A stretch of DNA of 64,000 nt, from positions 3,596,001 through 3,660,000 of the forward strand of contig NC_083527.1 in NCBI RefSeq assembly GCF_032362555.1, read 5' to 3'. The stretch is from Amyelois transitella (Eukaryota > Arthropoda > Insecta > Lepidoptera > Pyralidae). The position numbers and the translations under genes were made by a program. Under the pieces are notes generated by a model. That model ran no database searches. It saw only the letters and a list, made by a program, of their open reading frames with translations, and had not been told where the DNA came from. Each line of letters starts with the position of its first letter. The stretch's first letter is position 1. Shown one piece after another: positions 51,351 to 64,000 of this stretch.

Positions 51351-54142
51351 TTAGCCTTCTCTTTTGATGTTAGGCATCTGCGGGGGCGGCTCGGCGAGAC
51401 CTTTCACCTGAAAAATAAGTTTTTTAATATCACTCTGAAAAATAAGTGATATTAATTCAAAAAAATTTGTGATTTTTATTTACTCTAAAATAATTTATTA
51501 TTTTAGATTATTATTTTATATAATAATTCACTTTAAAAAGTGACTTTAATAAATATTAAAGTGATTTTATTTCACTCTCATCTTCGTTAACGGTCTTGCA
51601 TACGCTGTTGTATCTTTATTGCGTTAAATAAAATCTTACATGAATATTGTCAAAAAAAAAAGAATGGTCGGGTAAAAAGCGAACAACTGGAGAAGCTGTT
51701 TTGCGATAAGGCCAATTTGCGATTGGTCTTATGTATTTCGTATATTAGATCAGTCACGAATTGAGCCAAATGCAAATTCGACAAATCACACTACTAAATT
51801 CAACCAAACTAAAAACGTTGAAGCAATATAACTATGGATCTTGATCGTTTACTTAAATGATCTAAGCTATATCGATGTAACCAAGAAATCGCCGAACTTG
51901 CATGGATTTAGTCATAAATGTGGATGAAGCGAAAGTAGTATACTAGGATCGTGGTAATTGCAAAGATATTGTTATCCCTGCTTACTCCTCCGGGAAATAG
52001 GCCTGATTTTATGTATGTAAGCAACCAATAAAAACTTAAACATTTTCCTTTATAAATAAAAATAATAATAATAAAACAAACATTTACCTTGAGCCTCGCG
52101 GCGGTCTTAAGGAATGCGGGCAGCTGTTCTTGCGAAACGTTGACTTCTCCCGCGTACATAAACTCCAATATCGCCTGCAGGTGCAGGTATGACACGTCTT
52201 TTAGGATTATTATCGGGTGCTTCGATGGGTTCTCCTGGAATTTACAATAATTTATTTAGTCTTGGTTTGTTTTGATTGAGATTGAGTCATTGAGATTCAA
52301 ATAGTGACGGATTGCTAGTCCATCACCTACAATAAGTTTCCCAGGTTTATTATCATATACTTTTGTCGCCTTTTACAACATCCATGGAAAAGGTAAGCTA
52401 AAATGCAGGGAACCACACTATAAAATTATTAGTTTGTAACAAATTCATGTTTTTGTTTGATCAACATAACTAAACCTTTTGGAATAACGCACACGATTAT
52501 ATAAAGAGTTATAAAAAGGGATACAATTTGGAAATTACTGAGTAGGCAGGCACTGATTAAATGAATAACTTGATTTATTGGTACAGCTACCAGGCATTAG
52601 GAACGTGTGAACCTTACAATAACATAAGCATGTAGATGTTTTACTATTATACAACAACATCCTGGGGAGTAATGTTTAAAGTTGAATGTTCAATTTCACA
52701 TTTGTGTTAAATTTTCAACCACTTTGAATGATAATTATTAATTAAATAATTAGTTTAGGTAAACTTTATTGCACCAATAATAATGAACAGATAGATGCAC
52801 TTAATGCCATAAGGCATAATTCAATAAAATTAAAAAAAAAACATAATAATTGTTCCGTTTCTCTTTCTTTCTTTTTGTGTATATAAATATATAATTATAT
52901 ATATATTCAACTTCAAACGTTTTCATGTTCTTTTCCCGAACAGGCATTCACAACCAGTTGAACCTTTACACTAAACTGAGATTGTAATTAATATCCAATT
53001 ATTTAATGTGTATACCATAAACATAGCAAAAATGGGATAAATAAATGTGGTGACTACACTAACGTCACACGTAATCAGCCAATCACAGTGAGAATATGGC
53101 GCGCTTAACCAAAAACAAAAAGTCTATAGTGACATTTCAAACAACCGTCACCACCAAGCCTATCACATTGTAATGCTAAATCGCAAAAGCAAAACATTAA
53201 CTAATTGACTAAACTGTTGTTTTTCATGATATATATGCATAGCATAGTGCATAAAGTTCTTGTAAACAAGTTCAGAACAATTTGATTGCAATAAACTGTT
53301 TGTTGCACAGCTATAACACACTTCCTTCAAAAACTTTCTAGACTCCGAGATGATTTTATGCAATAGAAACAAAAGAAAGAAGTTTGGTTAAAAATAAAAA
53401 GGTTGTTTATGCCATTCAATCTTCATCATTATATTACAGCTGGTGATAAGACATTCAGCCTTTTATCCAATTGAATGGTTTATTTCTGTTACAGGCTAAG
53501 TCATCTCAATTTATACTTGCCTCTAATAAGCTTTTGAAGTACGGACTACATGCAGATAATACCATTTTGTGCGCTTTACATGTCTGTCCCTCACATGCCA
53601 ACGTAACCTGAAAATATCACAAATATTTGTATGAAATACAGTGCATTTTCTTGTAAAATTCTGTTATAACAATATGTAGGTATACAGATATTAAAAAACT
53701 AAAGAAATATGGAGGTATTATTAAATTCCAAATTTGAAATAAAGAATGACATCCAAAAAAAATGTCCATCTATTAAGTAGGAGGAGTATGCAAAAACAAC
53801 ATTGTTCCAATTGCCATAATCATTGCATACTTATTTCGCTTTATACACATTCATCACTCTTCATACAAGCTTGTAACTTTAGGGCACTCTTGCCCTGATC
53901 TTTTAATTGGACATCCCCGAACGACACCAACATCAAAAATCAAAATAAACAAGAGTATAAGCAAAGCAGAAAATCTGTTAGTGCAAAATCCTTGTAGGTT
54001 ATACATAAGTCAAAACTTTGGGGGTAACTTTTATCCTGATACGTACATCTGTAAAGCTCTTTTCGTCTCTCAAATGCCTGAACGACGTCACCATATTAGT
54101 TTGAAAATCATTCCATTTTAAGAAAAATTGCTGGTCCCCCAT
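51351..54142 (-). CDS. lolal: Lola-like / Batman BTB protein
   Basis: Four exons on the minus strand join in phase: 54142-54047, 53607-53521, 52234-52088 and 51407-51351 (TAA), giving 128 residues, matching the ~127 of Drosophila Lolal. It is almost wholly a BTB/POZ dimerisation domain: [60 protein letters not shown] and [20 protein letters not shown]. It ends NIKREG with no DNA-binding domain. In flies Lolal partners GAGA factor and acts at Polycomb/trithorax response elements and in dosage compensation. Intron 2 uses a GC donor (GAG|GCAAGT). An acceptor (TTTGCAG, about 54165) just upstream of the ATG implies a separate 5' UTR exon. Confidence 0.95.
51916..52020 (+). repeat. RTE LINE 3' fragment in lolal intron 3
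   Basis: AAATGTGGATGAAGCGAAAG, TAGGATCGTGGTAATTGCAA and TGATTTTATGTATGT correspond to the RTE end. Some decay. Confidence 0.75.
52283..52424 (-). repeat. RTE-tailed SINE (family A), 5' part, in lolal intron 2
   Basis: Contains GAGATTCAAATAGTGACGGA, TTTTGTCGCCTTTTACAACA and GGGAACCACACTA in the reverse orientation. The 3' half is missing. Confidence 0.7.
53815..53935 (-). repeat. RTE LINE 3' fragment in lolal intron 1
   Basis: ATAATCATTGCATACTTATT, TCATACAAGCTTGTAACTTT and CTGATCTTTTAATTGGACAT follow the RTE 3' region on the minus strand. Old copy. The flanking ~260 bases either side show nothing else. Confidence 0.6.
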
Positions 54143-55059
54143 TTTGCCTGGTTTTAGAATCTGCAAATAATAACAACAAATTTATTTATTAAAATGAATA
54201 AATCGTTGATTTTCGACATCACGGACATATTATAAATCAGTAGAAAGGATTTCTGTGATTTGTAATAAGAAGTCTCTAATAGAAAAGGTGCAATTTATCT
54301 ACGTCACTACTGGAATGCATAGAAAATAACATGCATCTATTTTTATTATACATTATCGATAATTTTATGAAATCCAGTACTTACCGAAACTGAATGTAGT
54401 ATATTTCAAGGGCACTGTATAATGTTTCGAAACTCTTATAAAGTTAGGCAATGGAAATTGAAACTCAAAATAAAGACGCCGTCTAGCATAAATTAGCGAC
54501 TTCTTTCTATTTCTTAAAATTCCTTCATTCAAGGCTAGTGTTGCAAGTTTTAAAATTTTAAGTAACCAGCGTCTTTATTTTCCACTCCGGGGTATGTAAT
54601 GTAAGTGTCTATATGTCCAATAAATGTAGATGTTAAAAAAAAACAGGAGTCATATATTTTATCGATCGAGTGTCTCTTATAGGTTGATTAAAGTAATGAG
54701 ACATTGTTAGATGTAAAAAATAGTTTTAAAGATATTGATGGTGCCTGAAGCAAGTATGTTCTTATAATGTTATTTCACAAATGATTCTCAGCAAGAAGAA
54801 TAAACACCGTATTTTAATCAAGTATACAAACATACAAGGTGACATTTAAAAGAACTGCATCCTTTTAAACATAGACTATACCCATGCTTCTGAGCCGTTT
54901 GAGCCTATTTTTATTTAAATTAAACGTCATCATTTTCACATTTAAAAAACCCTTAAAAACTACGTCACACGCTTTATTAAAGACCAATACTACAAAAAGA
55001 AATTAAAACTAAACATGTAAATAAATGTCTGAAAAATAAATTATTTTTCTAGTATCAAG

Positions 55060-55170
55060 ATCAAGTAAAGTACAGAGTTTTTGAGATCGCTCAGCTGAAT
55101 GAATTGTGTCGTTGGCCTCTGAATCTCAACGCGTCGCTTTTCCGCCGGCCGGGGTGATATGACGTATTTA
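55060..55170 (-). promoter_or_regulatory. Candidate lolal promoter or 5' exon
   Basis: A GC-richer islet (CGCGTCGCTTTTCCGCCGGC) lies about 0.95 kb upstream of the lolal ATG. lolal needs an upstream 5' UTR exon, and this is the nearest CpG-containing block. There is no direct proof. Confidence 0.3.
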
Positions 55171-55310
55171 GGATCGTGGATTTTGATACTTTTATTTTTT
55201 TTCGTACTTTCTGAAATATAAACTGATATTTTTCTATTAACGTTTTTAAATATCCTTTAGATGAGTACACTTAACAGTTAAATTTATGCAGTTGAATTAA
55301 AAGTCACCCT

Positions 55311-55532
55311 GTATAATCACGTTTATATCCCTTGCTGGGTAGACAGATCCAACAGCCTTGAAAAGACTAATAGGCCACGTTCAGCTGTTCGGCTTAGTGA
55401 TATAATTGAGATTCAAATAGTGACTGGTTGCTAGCCTATTGCTTAGTCGCTTTTTATGACATCTATGGGAAAGAGATGGAGTGCTGCTTTTATTGTTTTT
55501 AATTGGTGCCAGGTGCCACCACACGGCATAAA
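55311..55532 (-). repeat. RTE-tailed SINE (family A), near complete
   Basis: Reverse-strand copy from ATAATCACGTTTATATCCCT through GACTAATAGGCCACGTTCAG to the 5' terminus CACCACACGGCA, with an internal deletion around the GATTCTTCTTTTAGG block. Confidence 0.82.
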
Positions 55533-58500
55533 ACCAGAGATACAGCAGTTCATCTTCGTTACTTCAGTCGAAAAATACTATTTTTAGGCTTCAAACGTTT
55601 TGATAAAATATATCCCTAATCTTTACCCACTTACCATAAATTTACCATGAAATTTGCAATTATATTATTACTGGTAACACAGCTTGCCATGTATTTCATT
55701 GGCGGCTCACTTCACTCATCATCACTAGAGTTGGGTGCGTTCATTTTTCTCCAACCTCTTAAAACCGACTGAAATTATCTTTTTACTGCAATTAAGTTTT
55801 ATACTTAAATGTAAGATTTAATTTATGTTATTATAAGCATTTGTTTTTAAACACAAAACAAAAATATATGTACCGCCTATATTTTCTTTGCATTGCATTG
55901 TGGTGTAATTAGCGCCATCTATCATCGAAAAGCTTCTCCAGTGATATTTAATGTAGTGTAATCTATTCGACAATAGAGGGGGCTAAGCGACTGCCATCTT
56001 AGATCCATAATCAACTCTGCTCTTGTATGTTACAATATACTGCATTTCAATAAATAATAAATTCAATCCAAATTAATGGCTTAGTCGACTGACGTCGAAA
56101 AACATTAGGTATATATCATAAGTATAAATAAAAAAAACAAACCGGCATCGCACGCAACTCCGAGATCGCTCGCACTCCGAATTTAAAACCATTACACCAT
56201 CAGTAAAGCGATCTAGCCTTGATGTTATTTAGGAAAACGATTTTAGGCGAAAATATGGGAAAGTCGAATTTTCATGGACTCGGGACGTTTTTCCAGCGCT
56301 ATAAACTTAGGTGCAGTTACATTTCGGGGTTCAACCCTTACATAGTATACATATTTATAGTATTTTCTTCAATTTTGTAGTGGGAAAGGATAAATTTAAT
56401 AAAAGAGGTTGTTATTGAATAGTACACCATTATGTATTTCACAAAAATGTTTTTAAAACGACACTCTTATTGCATTAAAGAAAGAAAGGCAAATAGGTGA
56501 ATAGTAAATGTCTCAATTTGTAATTACTATAATATTAAGTCATACAATATAATAATAAAGTCGAATTTATTAAAATTAAGTATCTTAAATGTTAAGAGCA
56601 AATTTTTTAACACACAAACACTACATTGAAAGGCCAAGCGGTGTTGCCACAATATTCTTAACTTATGCCCTAATTCATAATTATAACTATTTATTCTACA
56701 CATTATTATATTATTAAGTACGAGATTACTTACGTATTAATCTTATGTAACACATTTACGACTCAATTATATCAAATTTATCGCAACTGAATTAAGTACT
56801 AACTGGCCGCATTGACATTCAAACAAGGAATTACTCGAATAAAATAAATATTAATATCAAATTATTTTCAAAATTTATAACTATAATTGACATAAAGCGG
56901 GACTTTCCATTTAACAAATAATACATTATAATCATTTATCATCTAATTTTAAGTTTTAAGATAGATATTTAAAAATACTTACACAATCTATAATTCTAAG
57001 ATATATTGCTTCATAGATAATAATTTTTATTATTGATACAATTTGTGAAAACATTTTACTCAAATATAAAATTTCGAAATACTCGAGAGCTTGTCTCAAT
57101 ATTATGAATTATTTATTACTTTTTCATATTATATTCTTAACATCGTCGCATACATTAGGTATATTTTTTAGGTTGCAGAAAATTACTTAAACTATCTTTT
57201 TGAAATGTACGTACATATAAGAATTAATTTTTTATAGTATGTATATCAAGGTTATATTTGGTATTAACTTTCAGCAATTGATATTTACAAAGCATTATTC
57301 GCACTTAGGTTCATTCTAGCGTATGATTCTTTAGTTCCCACATCAGGAGACTCGTATCCTTATAAGATAACTAAGGGTTTAACCCAGATAACATAAAATT
57401 GCTGCATATAGAAATAGATTAACATAAAAACCCTAGTTTGATAAAACCCAGCAAAAAACAAAATATTTTCTTTTTCTTACAATAACCGAAATGGTAAATG
57501 AACATCCACCGACGTATTTATTAGGTGTAAAATAAGTGTTATTATATTCCTACATTATATACACATAAATAATATAAAGAGATCCTTACTGTTTAAACCA
57601 ACGTTAATTTTTTACACTGTGCTTAAAAGAAATGCAATCAATTTGAGCAACTAAAATTATATGAAAGTCAGTTATTTCATTAAGAACAAGAACAAGAACA
57701 AGAAAAATGAACATAATGTAAATTAAGACACCCAAGAATAGCAGGCTTGAAATCCGAGAAATACAGAATGAGAAAAAAAATTGGTACTTACTTATTCTTT
57801 CACAAATAGCGTTAGAAAATAGTATCGATCTAAGTATGTCGAAGAAGTACTTCACCATTTTGTTTACGATTTTTCTAGTGATACAAATTAATGCTTATAT
57901 TAATTCATTGCTAGGCTATCATGAGGTTTATTTTTATATCATATCAATGTTATATTGGGTAATAAACTTATTTCCTATCTTACCTACCGTCTAATTATTA
58001 ATATTTTGGTATTAAATCTTATTTAAATCAATCAAAGAAATCGTAAAGAATTGACTAGATAATTTTGGGTTTGCAATAAAATGTTTTTGGCTGAACTGTA
58101 ATATTAATTACCTATGTGAAAATTAAGTAAGTTTGGTGATACTGAGGATGAACGAAATGAAAATAGTAAACACGACTAGATGGAAAATGCATGTAATTAG
58201 ATAGCTCTAAGATTTTTGGTTCGTGCTAAAACTGGCGCTCTAATGATTACGTAAACGCTAATTAAAGAATAAAATGTATGACAGTTACACTACTTACTAG
58301 CTAATGACAAAAATGTACTTTCGTAAACTGGCACTACAGAAAATTTCGTAGCTCTCAACCCACTTATAAGCATTTATATTACGCTAAGGCAGAATAGGAC
58401 GGTTCGTACTTTAAACTTAAGGCAGCTAAAGGCACCTAGTTATTTCATATAAATATATCAGTAATTTACAAAACTTATTATAAATGGCGCTCTTTCGCGC

Positions 58501-58640
58501 GTAAAATAAATAATCTACTCGTTGACAGATGGCGTTGTAGAAGTATTTGCGCTCGCATTCGTTGACGTTGTTTGCAGTGATTTTAGTCCTCGCGGGGCTA
58601 GGATCAGTCTAGCCGGCGTCACGAGAACTAAAGCGTACTC
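55533..58640. other. Intergenic DNA between lolal and peb, including the peb 3' UTR
   Basis: AT-rich, without genes. A CpG-containing stretch at about 56140-56340 could be an alternative lolal promoter. A (GAACAA)n-type run lies at about 57682-57707. A minus-strand AATAAA at 57927-57932 is a candidate polyadenylation signal for peb. Confidence 0.45.
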
Positions 58641-61600
58641 TCATTTGTTTACTCCAAGGAATTTTGCCGCTTCGTCCGCTGAGGAAAGCAACTTATTGAT
58701 GATGGTCTTGTCAGGGATACCCAAGAGTTTTCCGATCAAGTCGCTTCCATTTTCGCCGTCATTTTCGGCCTCCGATGAATACTTACGTGAAGTCATGTCT
58801 AGTTTGAGATTTTTGCCAAATGGCGCTGCTGGAGGAGAGTTGTTGTTGTTGACGTTGTTCGGAATCTCGTTGCCTGATCCGTCGTCATCGCGATAGTGAT
58901 ATCTGTAAAAGTATTACCGTTATGAGAATTTTGTTGTTTAGAAGTTTTAAAAGGTAAACTACCGCAAGACTCTTAATGTTAGGTCAAACTGTTACAATCT
59001 AGATTTCAACAATAAACTAAAAGGTAGATCTTGTCTTATGACTAAGCTGTTTGTTAAAGTATTATCTTAAAATACAATCGATGGGATGATTAAAAGATAG
59101 ATTATATATAGAAAAAAAATACATACCCGTTGGTAAGGTTTTCTCCTTCAATAGGCGTGTTAGGTGGCGACGGTTCCTCATCATCAGTAGCGTCGTCTCT
59201 ATGCTTCTTCCGATGCCGGAGCATGCTGTGTTTTAGGGTAAATCTTCTCCGGCAGAGATCACACGCGAACGGCCGTTCACCAGAATGAGTCCGCATGTGT
59301 CTGCGAAGATCTTCGGCTGACCAGAAGCGGCGGACGCAAAATGCGCACACAACCTAGGTAATGAGTAATATTTAGATTAGAAATAGTGATAGGTAGAAAC
59401 AAAATCTCACTACGATATTGAAACGTCCTTTGTTTCCAGATACAGAAGATTAATCATGTTTATTGTACAAACATCCTGAGTAACTTGTGACATTATTATT
59501 TTTGGAATGAATTTAAAAGTATACTAAAGAAGACAAGATTAACTTCTTACCTTTCTATTGGCATGATCTGGAAATTTGCCCCTTTCGTCATCATCGGCAC
59601 TTTCGCTCCGATCACTGGCCGCATCAAGTGCTCCTTTGCTGACCAGCTGCTCATATTCAGTCGCATGCGCTGATGCCAAATGTCCCAATGCTCCACTTCG
59701 ATCGCCGAAAGATCCTTCACAAAGATGGCATTTAAAGACCAATCCATCTGCATTCTCATCATTCACTTCGGGATTCGGCGATCCCGGTTGCGAATCTCCC
59801 GTCCCATGGCGAGCTGACATGTGTTTCTTCAAGGTTTCCAATGAGGAAAAGGTGCTCGTTGGACACGAAGCGCATTTAAATGGTCGCTCTGGTACAGCTC
59901 TTGTATCGTTTACTGGTTGCGGCGGGGATACTGTTTCGGGTATGGGCTCAGCTAATATGGCTCTTGCAGAACCGCCATGTTTTCGTAAGAGATGACGGTC
60001 GCAATTTGACTTTGTGGTAAAGAGCAGAGGGCAGTGCGGGCATTTGAATGGTTTCTGGCCAGTGTGGGTGAGGACGTGGCGTCGAAGGGAAGAGGACCAT
60101 GGGAATTTTCTGTGGCAATACGGGCACGATACTCGGTTGGGAGCTAAGCTGTATGCCGATTTCTTTTTTGGTGGTTGAGTTCCATTGTCGGCGTCGGATC
60201 TGAAATGAAATATGCTGGTAAGTTTTTTACTCAGTTATCCTATTATTATGCAAAGTATTGTTTTGAACATTCTGATATACTTTCTATTTGGCGTTAGGAT
60301 AGATGAGGATAATAATGCAAGACGATAATTTATGATGAATGAACGTAAATGACGAGAATATTTTAGAAATAAAATTACTTACTTATTTTCATCGCTCCCA
60401 GAGTTATTGCCTTCACTAGTTGAAGCAACCAAACCCTCCTCATCTTCTTCTTCATCACTGCGAGCAGGTAGAACGGGAACAGGCAAAGAATCCGGAACTT
60501 GATTGGGTTCAATCTCAGCATCAGACTTTTCAGTGACTAGGGAAATAGGTTTGTTTATTAAATTTCCAGCAATTTTAACATCGAAGTCCTTATTAAGTTC
60601 TTGTTGACGGGTCGCCATTAAAATTTCGGCAGCAGCCCGATGTGCGGCGGAACGCTCATCTGGCTTGGAATCTGTATCAGGTTCTTCGTCAATAACTAAA
60701 GTATCGTCTTCATCTTCTTCATTATCTGCAACTTCATCAGAATCTCTGCGTATTGGCGACCGGTCAGGTTGCTGCAATGGGCGTTCAAGATGGCGGGCCA
60801 AAAGAGCGTATTTAACTCGATCAGCTAAAGTGTCGGTATTGGGATACGGAGGAGGAGCCCTTGGAGCGGGTCTTCTCACACTCCAATGCTGCGGATGCTG
60901 CTGTTTCACATGGCGTTCCATGTTTGATCGGAGAGTGAAACGTGCTGAGCATTGAGAACATGAGAATGGTCTTTCAGTTCGATATCTCCTCTGTTTTTGT
61001 TTGGGCATTAGCACCCCGTTTTTTATAACCATCTTAACGGAATCAGTTTGTGGTACAATGTTGTTACTGAGTGGTCTCGGAGATTCAGATTGTGGAGATG
61101 GAGACGGCGACCGAGCTAGAGGCAGTGGCTTTGGCTCTTCCTCTTCAGGTTCTTGTTTTGGCTGAACGTCTTGTTCATTGGCGACAAGTCTTCCACCTGA
61201 CATGCTCAAACCTCGAATTATTTCTTTCTGTATACGTTGTTTTATTTCCACAAGTTCTTGGGAGTCAGTGGGACTTGGAAAAAAAGATGGTTGAAGAAAG
61301 TAAGGATTGATAGGAAATGACGGCGGCAAAGGTAGGCCGGGTAGTCCGGGTACTGTGCCTGCATACAACTGTGAAAGTTGAGTAGCATAATATGCAGGAT
61401 CGATTTTAGGTAAGGTATTTTCAAGAATTCTTTGTTGAGCAAGTAATAGTCGGGTTTTCTCAAACGCCGAAGCGGCAAAAGTAGCTGGGTCAGGTTCAAA
61501 AGATGGTCTCGGTGGGGCCTTAGGTTCATCGTTATCGACGTCTCTTTTTTTCTTACTGAGATCAAGAACATCGCAACTATCATTGGTGCTAAGATCAACT

Positions 61601-63098
61601 GGAACATCTTCCTCGTAAGTGTCAGAATCATTCATTTTATAGGAAGATAGGTCTGCTGGCCTGAATTCAGGAATCTGAGTTAATTGGCCGATGCCTTTAA
61701 CTTTTATTCTAGGCATGGGTTGTTCACTTTCCCTTGGGGTTGTGGTGGGATCTTGCAACGGTTTAGCCAATAATGCTGAAACAGGGTGTCTATCGGTAAT
61801 GAAGGTGGGTGTAAAATGGGTGACGGGTGTATCACGACCTGTATTTTCATTACGCCTTTCTATTTCTGGGGTGTGGAAAGCGAGAGATCTTTTAACCTCA
61901 TCACGAGCAAGTTTTGAGTTTACTTCATCATTATTAGGATCTTCTGAAGGATGATAGATTATTGAGCGTTTGACATCTTCCCTAGTAACTTTAGCATGAC
62001 GATTTCGTAAATGCCTTTCACAGTTAGCCTTGGTTGTAAATGCGTAATTACAAACTGCACACTCATATGGACGATCTCCGTTATGTGTTCGCATATGACG
62101 CACTAAAGCTGCTTTGTCTAAAGATGCATGTGGACACATGTTACATTGGTATGGGCCTGGCCCAGTCCCACTGAGGTGAACTCTATTATGTCCTTTCAGG
62201 GCTCTAAGATTTGGAAATTTGGCGGGACATAATCGACAGGGAAATTCGCCACGCAGTTTCATGCGTCTGAATTCTGCGGCAAAATTGTCCTGTGTTTCTT
62301 CTTGCTCCCGTTCTTTGGCTATAGTATCAGGTGGCGTCAACACAGCACTTTCAAGGCCTACTCTCGTGCCAGTTAATCTCTCCAAAAGACTTCCTGCTGA
62401 TGTCACGTTCAAAATCGATTGTATATCAGCTAGATCTCTGGCAGCATCTATGTGTCTGATTCCATTTGTTAGGTGCCCATCATCAAACTTTGGGGTAAAT
62501 CTATCCATCGGAGGTGTTAATGTGCCAGGTATTCCAAATGAACGGTTTCTGAGGTCTAATTTAGCAAAGAAGTCTTCCCTTCTATCTCGCTCTGGACTTT
62601 GAATCCGTGTTGCGCTTGCGCATGTTTTCCTGTGTATGTCTAAAGCTTGACCGCAGGGAAAATCTCGGGAGCAGAGATCGCACCTGAATCGCTGTTCAGT
62701 GATTGATATGTGGGGATTGCGCTCGCAAACTCCTCGGGCTATTTCAGGGAACTTTTTGCTTGAAAAGTCAACAAAAGTAAGATCGTCGAAGCCTGTTCTT
62801 GAATCGTCAGCATGAACAGTAAATCTATGGACGTCAAAAGCGTTTGCGGAATCAAACCGCTGCATGCATTTGGGGCATTCAAATCTGGTGATTCTCTTGT
62901 CTAGGGGTAGAGGAGAGGGGGAGGTAGATGCTGCCCTCTTGCGGGATCTTCTCAAGTCTTGTTCTTCGCTTCTATCTGAGCGGTTATCACTGTCTATACT
63001 AGTCGTCCTTGTCGCTCTTACATCTTGTTTCTCCACCATGCTGTCCATTTCATCCGCGTCTATTTTTGCTTGGGTGATGACCTCCTCTGTTTTGATTT
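58641..63098 (-). CDS. peb: Pebbled/hindsight (RREB1-type) zinc-finger protein, 3' exons
   Basis: Four minus-strand exons join in phase: 63098-60383, 60199-59551, 59353-59127 and 58902-58641 (TGA), about 1285 codons. The first begins at an acceptor (TTGTTACAG) in mid-codon, so the N-terminus lies beyond the right edge. About twelve C2H2 fingers: six in the first exon (from [10 protein letters not shown] to [15 protein letters not shown]), four in the second (including [17 protein letters not shown] and [15 protein letters not shown]), two in the third. The paired [18 protein letters not shown] fingers and the C-terminal [15 protein letters not shown] with EAAKFLGV are RREB1/hindsight hallmarks. 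PVDLS and LDLSKK are CtBP-corepressor-type motifs. In flies the protein is a nuclear transcription factor in epithelial morphogenesis and Notch/EGFR-linked cell fate. Confidence 0.9.
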
Positions 63099-63795
63099 CT
63101 GTAACAACGAAAGTACACATTTAGATACAATGGATTAAATATTGTGTGTTTGAATAACGCAGGGCGCTTTCATTTTCCTATTCCAAGAAAAGTCGACAAT
63201 AGATGAGTCAGTGGTTTCGTTTGTACGAGTGGCTGGACTGACGCTAATAGTAATAGATACTATAAATATATGTCATGCATTGTGGTACTTCCGATAATCA
63301 GCTAATAGATTCGAATTGAAATTGTTGACAGCAAAATATATCTACATAGAAAATTCAAATCATTAAGATTGGTTCTGCTATTCAATACGAGATGGCGTTA
63401 CATGCGATTTTCTTTTTTACTACAACCGTTTTGTACTAGAAATGTTTTGTACGATAAAAATAAAAAAATAAATTTCTTTTACATAAAACCTTTTGCAGCT
63501 CTGTTGTTCTTTACGTAGTAACTTGCATATAAAAACAACCTGTTATTCATTCGTTCTATATTCAATACTTCTTTTAGCCCTTGTTGTCTGGTGGAACAGT
63601 GCTATGCAATGATTCACTTTTATAAATCAGAGTAAAGTAAACCTTAATTGATAGGGTTTAAGGTCGTCTCTCTACCGGCTCTTTGACAGGTTTCTAGGGT
63701 ATGAAAATCAATAATGGTGACATAACATTACATTTTACTGATCGGTAAAAACTACAAGCAGTAGTGTCTGGTAGCGATTAAAACATATAGATATT
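63099..63795 (-). other. peb intron (5' side), no content recognised
   Basis: AT-rich intronic sequence upstream of the exon acceptor at 63099. No exon with matching phase was found, so the preceding exon is outside the window. Confidence 0.5.
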
Positions 63796-63945
63796 ATCAC
63801 GTCCTTATCCCTTACGAGTAGACAGAGCCAACAATCTTGAAAAGACTTAAAGCCCAACGTTCAGCTGAAATGATGAAATTTAGATTTAAATAGCGACAGG
63901 TTGCTAGTCTGTCGCTTAAAAGAAGAATCCCAAGTTCATTGATTT
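63796..63945 (-). repeat. RTE-tailed SINE (family A) in the peb intron
   Basis: ATCACGTCCTTATCCCTTAC, GAGCCAACAATCTTGAAAAG and GCGACAGGTTGCTAGTCTGT in reverse orientation; the 5' third is missing. Confidence 0.78.
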
Positions 63946-64000
63946 ACCTACTATTACAGGCACGAGAAGAGAAGCAGCCGGTACACACTATGTCATTTCA

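Noticed and set aside
63098-63120. ATG at 63120 as the start of the peb zinc-finger protein
   Set aside because: The codons before 63098 cover a pyrimidine-rich acceptor (TTGTTACAG), and family members have upstream coding exons. The open frame through the acceptor is chance.

Overview
This is nuclear DNA of an insect, almost certainly a moth or butterfly. It is AT-rich, its genes are split by short introns, and its intergenic space is packed with interspersed repeats that I recognise as typically lepidopteran: RTE-type LINE tails ending in (ATGT)n, tRNA-derived SINEs and a Ty3/Gypsy element. There is no bacterial or organellar gene. I could assemble five protein-coding genes exon by exon with matching splice phases.

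Layout. Positions 1-15.4 kb hold no gene I can identify, only repeats, one GC-rich promoter-like block (5829-6245) and one possible 28-bp micro-exon. Pex13 (plus strand, 15459-26503, 5 exons) follows; its third intron carries a complete, apparently very young Gypsy-like LTR retrotransposon (20004-25396). RpS7 (minus, 31501-28749, 4 coding exons) comes next. A full-length RTE LINE (33860-37278, minus) with an intact 1033-codon ORF sits inside an older tRNA-derived SINE. Gale (plus, 41549-45918, 7 exons) is followed by a repeat-rich stretch. lolal/Batman (minus, 54142-51351, 4 exons, one GC-AG intron) and the 3' part of a pebbled/hindsight (RREB1-type) zinc-finger gene (minus, 63098-58641; its 5' exons lie beyond the right edge) complete the gene set.

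The genes belong to separate housekeeping or regulatory jobs: peroxisomal matrix import (Pex13), the small ribosomal subunit (RpS7), galactose/UDP-sugar metabolism (Gale), GAGA-factor/Polycomb-associated BTB chromatin function (lolal) and C2H2 transcription control (peb). Nothing suggests they act as one pathway.

The most interesting structure is in the mobile DNA and its contact with genes. A short non-autonomous family of about 250 bp, with some fifteen copies here, matches the full-length RTE at both ends: about 100 nt of its 5' end and about 45 nt of its 3' end. One copy has landed exactly on the 5' splice site of Gale exon 5, and its 10-bp target duplication has made a second copy of the CAG|GTAAT donor. 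Gale intron 3 holds two decayed tandem copies of the 3' end of exon 3. Pex13 exon 3 is squeezed between two repeats lying within 25 nt on either side. The Gypsy element has its gag stop and pol start overlapping as TAATG, LTRs that look identical, and its pre-insertion target sequence preserved elsewhere in the window.
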